Assembly: GCA_900546605.1 (NCBI GenBank)
Contig: URDV01000131.1
Location: 1-6,256 of the forward strand
DNA: 6,256 bases
Direction: 5' to 3'
Origin: an uncultured Prevotella sp.
Lineage (GTDB): Bacteria > Bacteroidota > Bacteroidia > Bacteroidales > Bacteroidaceae
Part shown: positions 5,183-6,256 of the stretch, piece by piece
How the letters are laid out: each line of letters starts with the position of its first letter
Numbering within the stretch: the first letter of the stretch is position 1
Made by a program: the position numbers and the translations under genes
Notes under the pieces: model-generated
Seen by the model: only the letters and a program-made list of their open reading frames with translations
Told to the model about the DNA's origin: nothing
Databases searched by the model: none

Positions 5183-5446
5183 ATGGCAAATCGCAAACAG
5201 CTCAAAAAGAGCATTAAAATGATTACGGGCGACCTTTTCGCCGATTGCGTAGCTCTTAGCATGTGTCAACAGGCTGACCAAGCTAAGCTTGACGAACTCA
5301 TGAAGGAGGTTATCACGCTTCATACCGACTTTGTTGCTCGCATCAGCCACACCGAAAAGGGATGTGAACGCGAATTTTACCGCAAGTTGAAAGATGAGTT
5401 TACTAACAAAGTAAATGATTTGAGCAATCGTATCGTTAATGCTTAA
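5183..5446 (+). CDS. Conserved-looking small helical protein of unknown function
   Basis: An 87-residue soluble protein starting MANRKQLKKSI. It is almost entirely predicted helix: a basic N-terminus, an amphipathic stretch (DLFADCVALSMC), a helix DQAKLDELMKEVITLHTDFVARI, a HTEKG turn near residues 56-60, and a final helix REFYRKLKDEFTNKVNDLSNRIVN. Cysteines at 22, 28 and 61 do not form a known metal motif. No signal peptide or membrane segment is seen. It resembles short uncharacterised proteins I associate with Bacteroidales, but I know no function. It stands 77 bases after the operon and lies between two hairpin terminators, so it may be its own transcription unit or be reached by read-through. 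I found no matching promoter in the 46 bases before it. Confidence 0.78.
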   Translation: MANRKQLKKSIKMITGDLFADCVALSMCQQADQAKLDELMKEVITLHTDFVARISHTEKGCEREFYRKLKDEFTNKVNDLSNRIVNA

Positions 5447-5475
5447 CGTGATTCTATTCTTTTTTTAGAAGCAAC

Positions 5476-5540
5476 AAAAACATATGCGAATATGTGTATT
5501 GACACTTCGTAAGTCAAAATCATGTATTCGCATATTTTTA
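5476..5540. terminator. Strong, probably bidirectional hairpin terminator
   Basis: ATATGCGAATA (5482-5492) and TATTCGCATAT (5525-5535) are perfectly complementary. The stem continues inward with two G-U pairs and two Watson-Crick pairs (5493-5496 with 5521-5524). A smaller hairpin, TTGAC (5499-5503) with GTCAA (5513-5517), sits in the loop. A T-rich tail follows (to about 5545), and AAAAA (5476-5480) precedes it, so it could act on either strand. It separates the 87-residue gene from the acyltransferase. Confidence 0.7.
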
Positions 5541-5573
5541 TTTTCTTCATAGCTTTCTCTTTTTACATATCAT

Positions 5574-6140
5574 ATGTTTAAAAAACTTTGCAGCAAAATT
5601 TTATACAATTGGATGGGGTGGACTGTTGATGTTACCGAACATACTCCTAATAAATGTATTATTTGCGTTGCCCCTCACACCAGCAATTGGGACTTTTTTA
5701 TTGGCGAACTTTATTATGCATCTATCGGGCTTACCTCCAATTTTTTAATGAAGAAAGAATGGTTCTTTTGGCCATTAGGAAAATTACTACGTAAAATTGG
5801 GGGTATACCTGTTGAACGCAGCCGTCACACCAGCTTGACTGATCAAATGGCAGAAAAGGCTCGTGAAGCCACAACTTTTTCATTAGCCGTTACCCCCGAA
5901 GGCACACGTTCTTTAGCTAAACAATGGAAACGTGGGTTTTATTTTATTGCCATGAAAGCACAATTGCCCATTCTACTCTATGCTATTGATTATTCAAAAA
6001 AACAAATTGTGTGTAAAAAAACAATTGTACCTTCAGGCAACGTTGATGCCGATATGCGCCTTATTATGGAATATTACGCAGATTTTAAAGGAAAACATCC
6101 CGAAAAGTTTCAGGTTGAACACTTTGATAGTAAGCGCTAA
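5574..6140 (+). CDS. PlsC-family lysophospholipid/glycerolipid acyltransferase
   Basis: A 188-residue protein with all four acyltransferase signatures: catalytic HTSNWD (H35-x4-D40), GGIPVERSR (76-84), TPEGTRS (107-113) and the proline-containing LPILLYAIDY (131-140). This family transfers acyl groups from acyl-ACP or acyl-CoA to lysophosphatidate or related acceptors at the inner face of the cytoplasmic membrane. It is shorter than E. coli PlsC (about 245 residues) and has no clear N-terminal transmembrane helix. The opening FKKLCSKILYNWMGWTV could be a membrane-associating amphipathic segment. Exact acceptor is unknown; the family also includes enzymes for ornithine or other aminolipids. 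ATG 5574 leaves a normal 34 residues before the catalytic His. It is separated from upstream genes by a strong terminator, so it likely has its own promoter; TAGCTTTC (5550-5557) is a one-mismatch -7 candidate. Confidence 0.88.
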   Translation: MFKKLCSKILYNWMGWTVDVTEHTPNKCIICVAPHTSNWDFFIGELYYASIGLTSNFLMKKEWFFWPLGKLLRKIGGIPVERSRHTSLTDQMAEKAREATTFSLAVTPEGTRSLAKQWKRGFYFIAMKAQLPILLYAIDYSKKQIVCKKTIVPSGNVDADMRLIMEYYADFKGKHPEKFQVEHFDSKR

Positions 6141-6208
6141 AGCCGCATCTTTAGTTGAGCCATGGTTATCTTATTCAGGTGGTGTCAAATTTAATTTATT
6201 ACTTCTAT

Positions 6209-6238
6209 ATAACAAAGTTCAAATATCATCTTTGTTAT
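6209..6238. repeat. 9-bp inverted repeat downstream of the acyltransferase
   Basis: ATAACAAAG (6209-6217) and CTTTGTTAT (6230-6238) are perfectly complementary with a 12-base loop. It lies 69 bases after the acyltransferase stop, in AT-rich non-coding sequence that runs to the window end. It has no strong T-tail. It could be a weak terminator or an operator for a gene beyond the window. Nothing else is recognisable in 6141-6256. Confidence 0.4.
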
Positions 6239-6256
6239 TATCTCAACTTGTTTGCC

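Overview
The window looks like a chromosomal stretch from a Bacteroidales bacterium, most plausibly Prevotella/Bacteroides-like. The evidence is moderate-to-low GC, starts mostly preceded by A/T-rich sequence rather than a strong Shine-Dalgarno, a Bacteroidetes-type -7 promoter element (TAnnTTTG) before the main operon, a RapZ C-terminal domain fused to an aminoglycoside-phosphotransferase-like kinase, and the gene order of a Bacteroidales-type 2-oxoacid:ferredoxin oxidoreductase. All genes seen are on the + strand. There are no RNA genes, insertion sequences or CRISPR arrays.

Region 1 (1-1330) is the 3' part of a sugar-kinase-like/RapZ-C fusion gene whose 5' end lies outside the window. Region 2 (1331-1682) is a non-coding gap. 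It holds a GC-capped hairpin directly after the stop, two opposed arrays of an 8-bp repeat (GTTRACRR-like) around an AT-rich centre, a T-run, and the probable operon promoter (TAACTTTG at 1654-1661).

Region 3 (1683-5105) is the core. In order it holds a 94-residue single-TPR protein, a two-cluster ferredoxin subunit, the alpha subunit (VorB/KorA type), an 87-residue two-helix membrane protein, the TPP-binding beta subunit and the gamma subunit. The four enzyme subunits make a complete heterotetrameric 2-oxoacid:ferredoxin oxidoreductase. In anaerobic Bacteroidales such enzymes interconvert acyl-CoA plus CO2 plus reduced ferredoxin with 2-oxoacids (2-oxoglutarate or branched-chain 2-oxoacids), serving amino-acid synthesis or fermentation. 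Substrate cannot be settled from sequence alone. The TPR protein and the small membrane protein are accessory genes of unknown role; assembly or membrane attachment is a reasonable but unproven guess. A hairpin with a T-tail closes the operon at about 5110-5136.

Region 4 (5137-6140) has an uncharacterised 87-residue helical protein, a strong hairpin terminator (about 5476-5540), and a PlsC-family acyltransferase with all its signature motifs. The last 116 bases are non-coding and contain one 9-bp inverted repeat.

Nothing here is clearly a new defence or mobile system. The most notable points are the kinase-RapZ fusion, the membrane protein embedded between alpha and beta genes, and the octamer repeat arrays.
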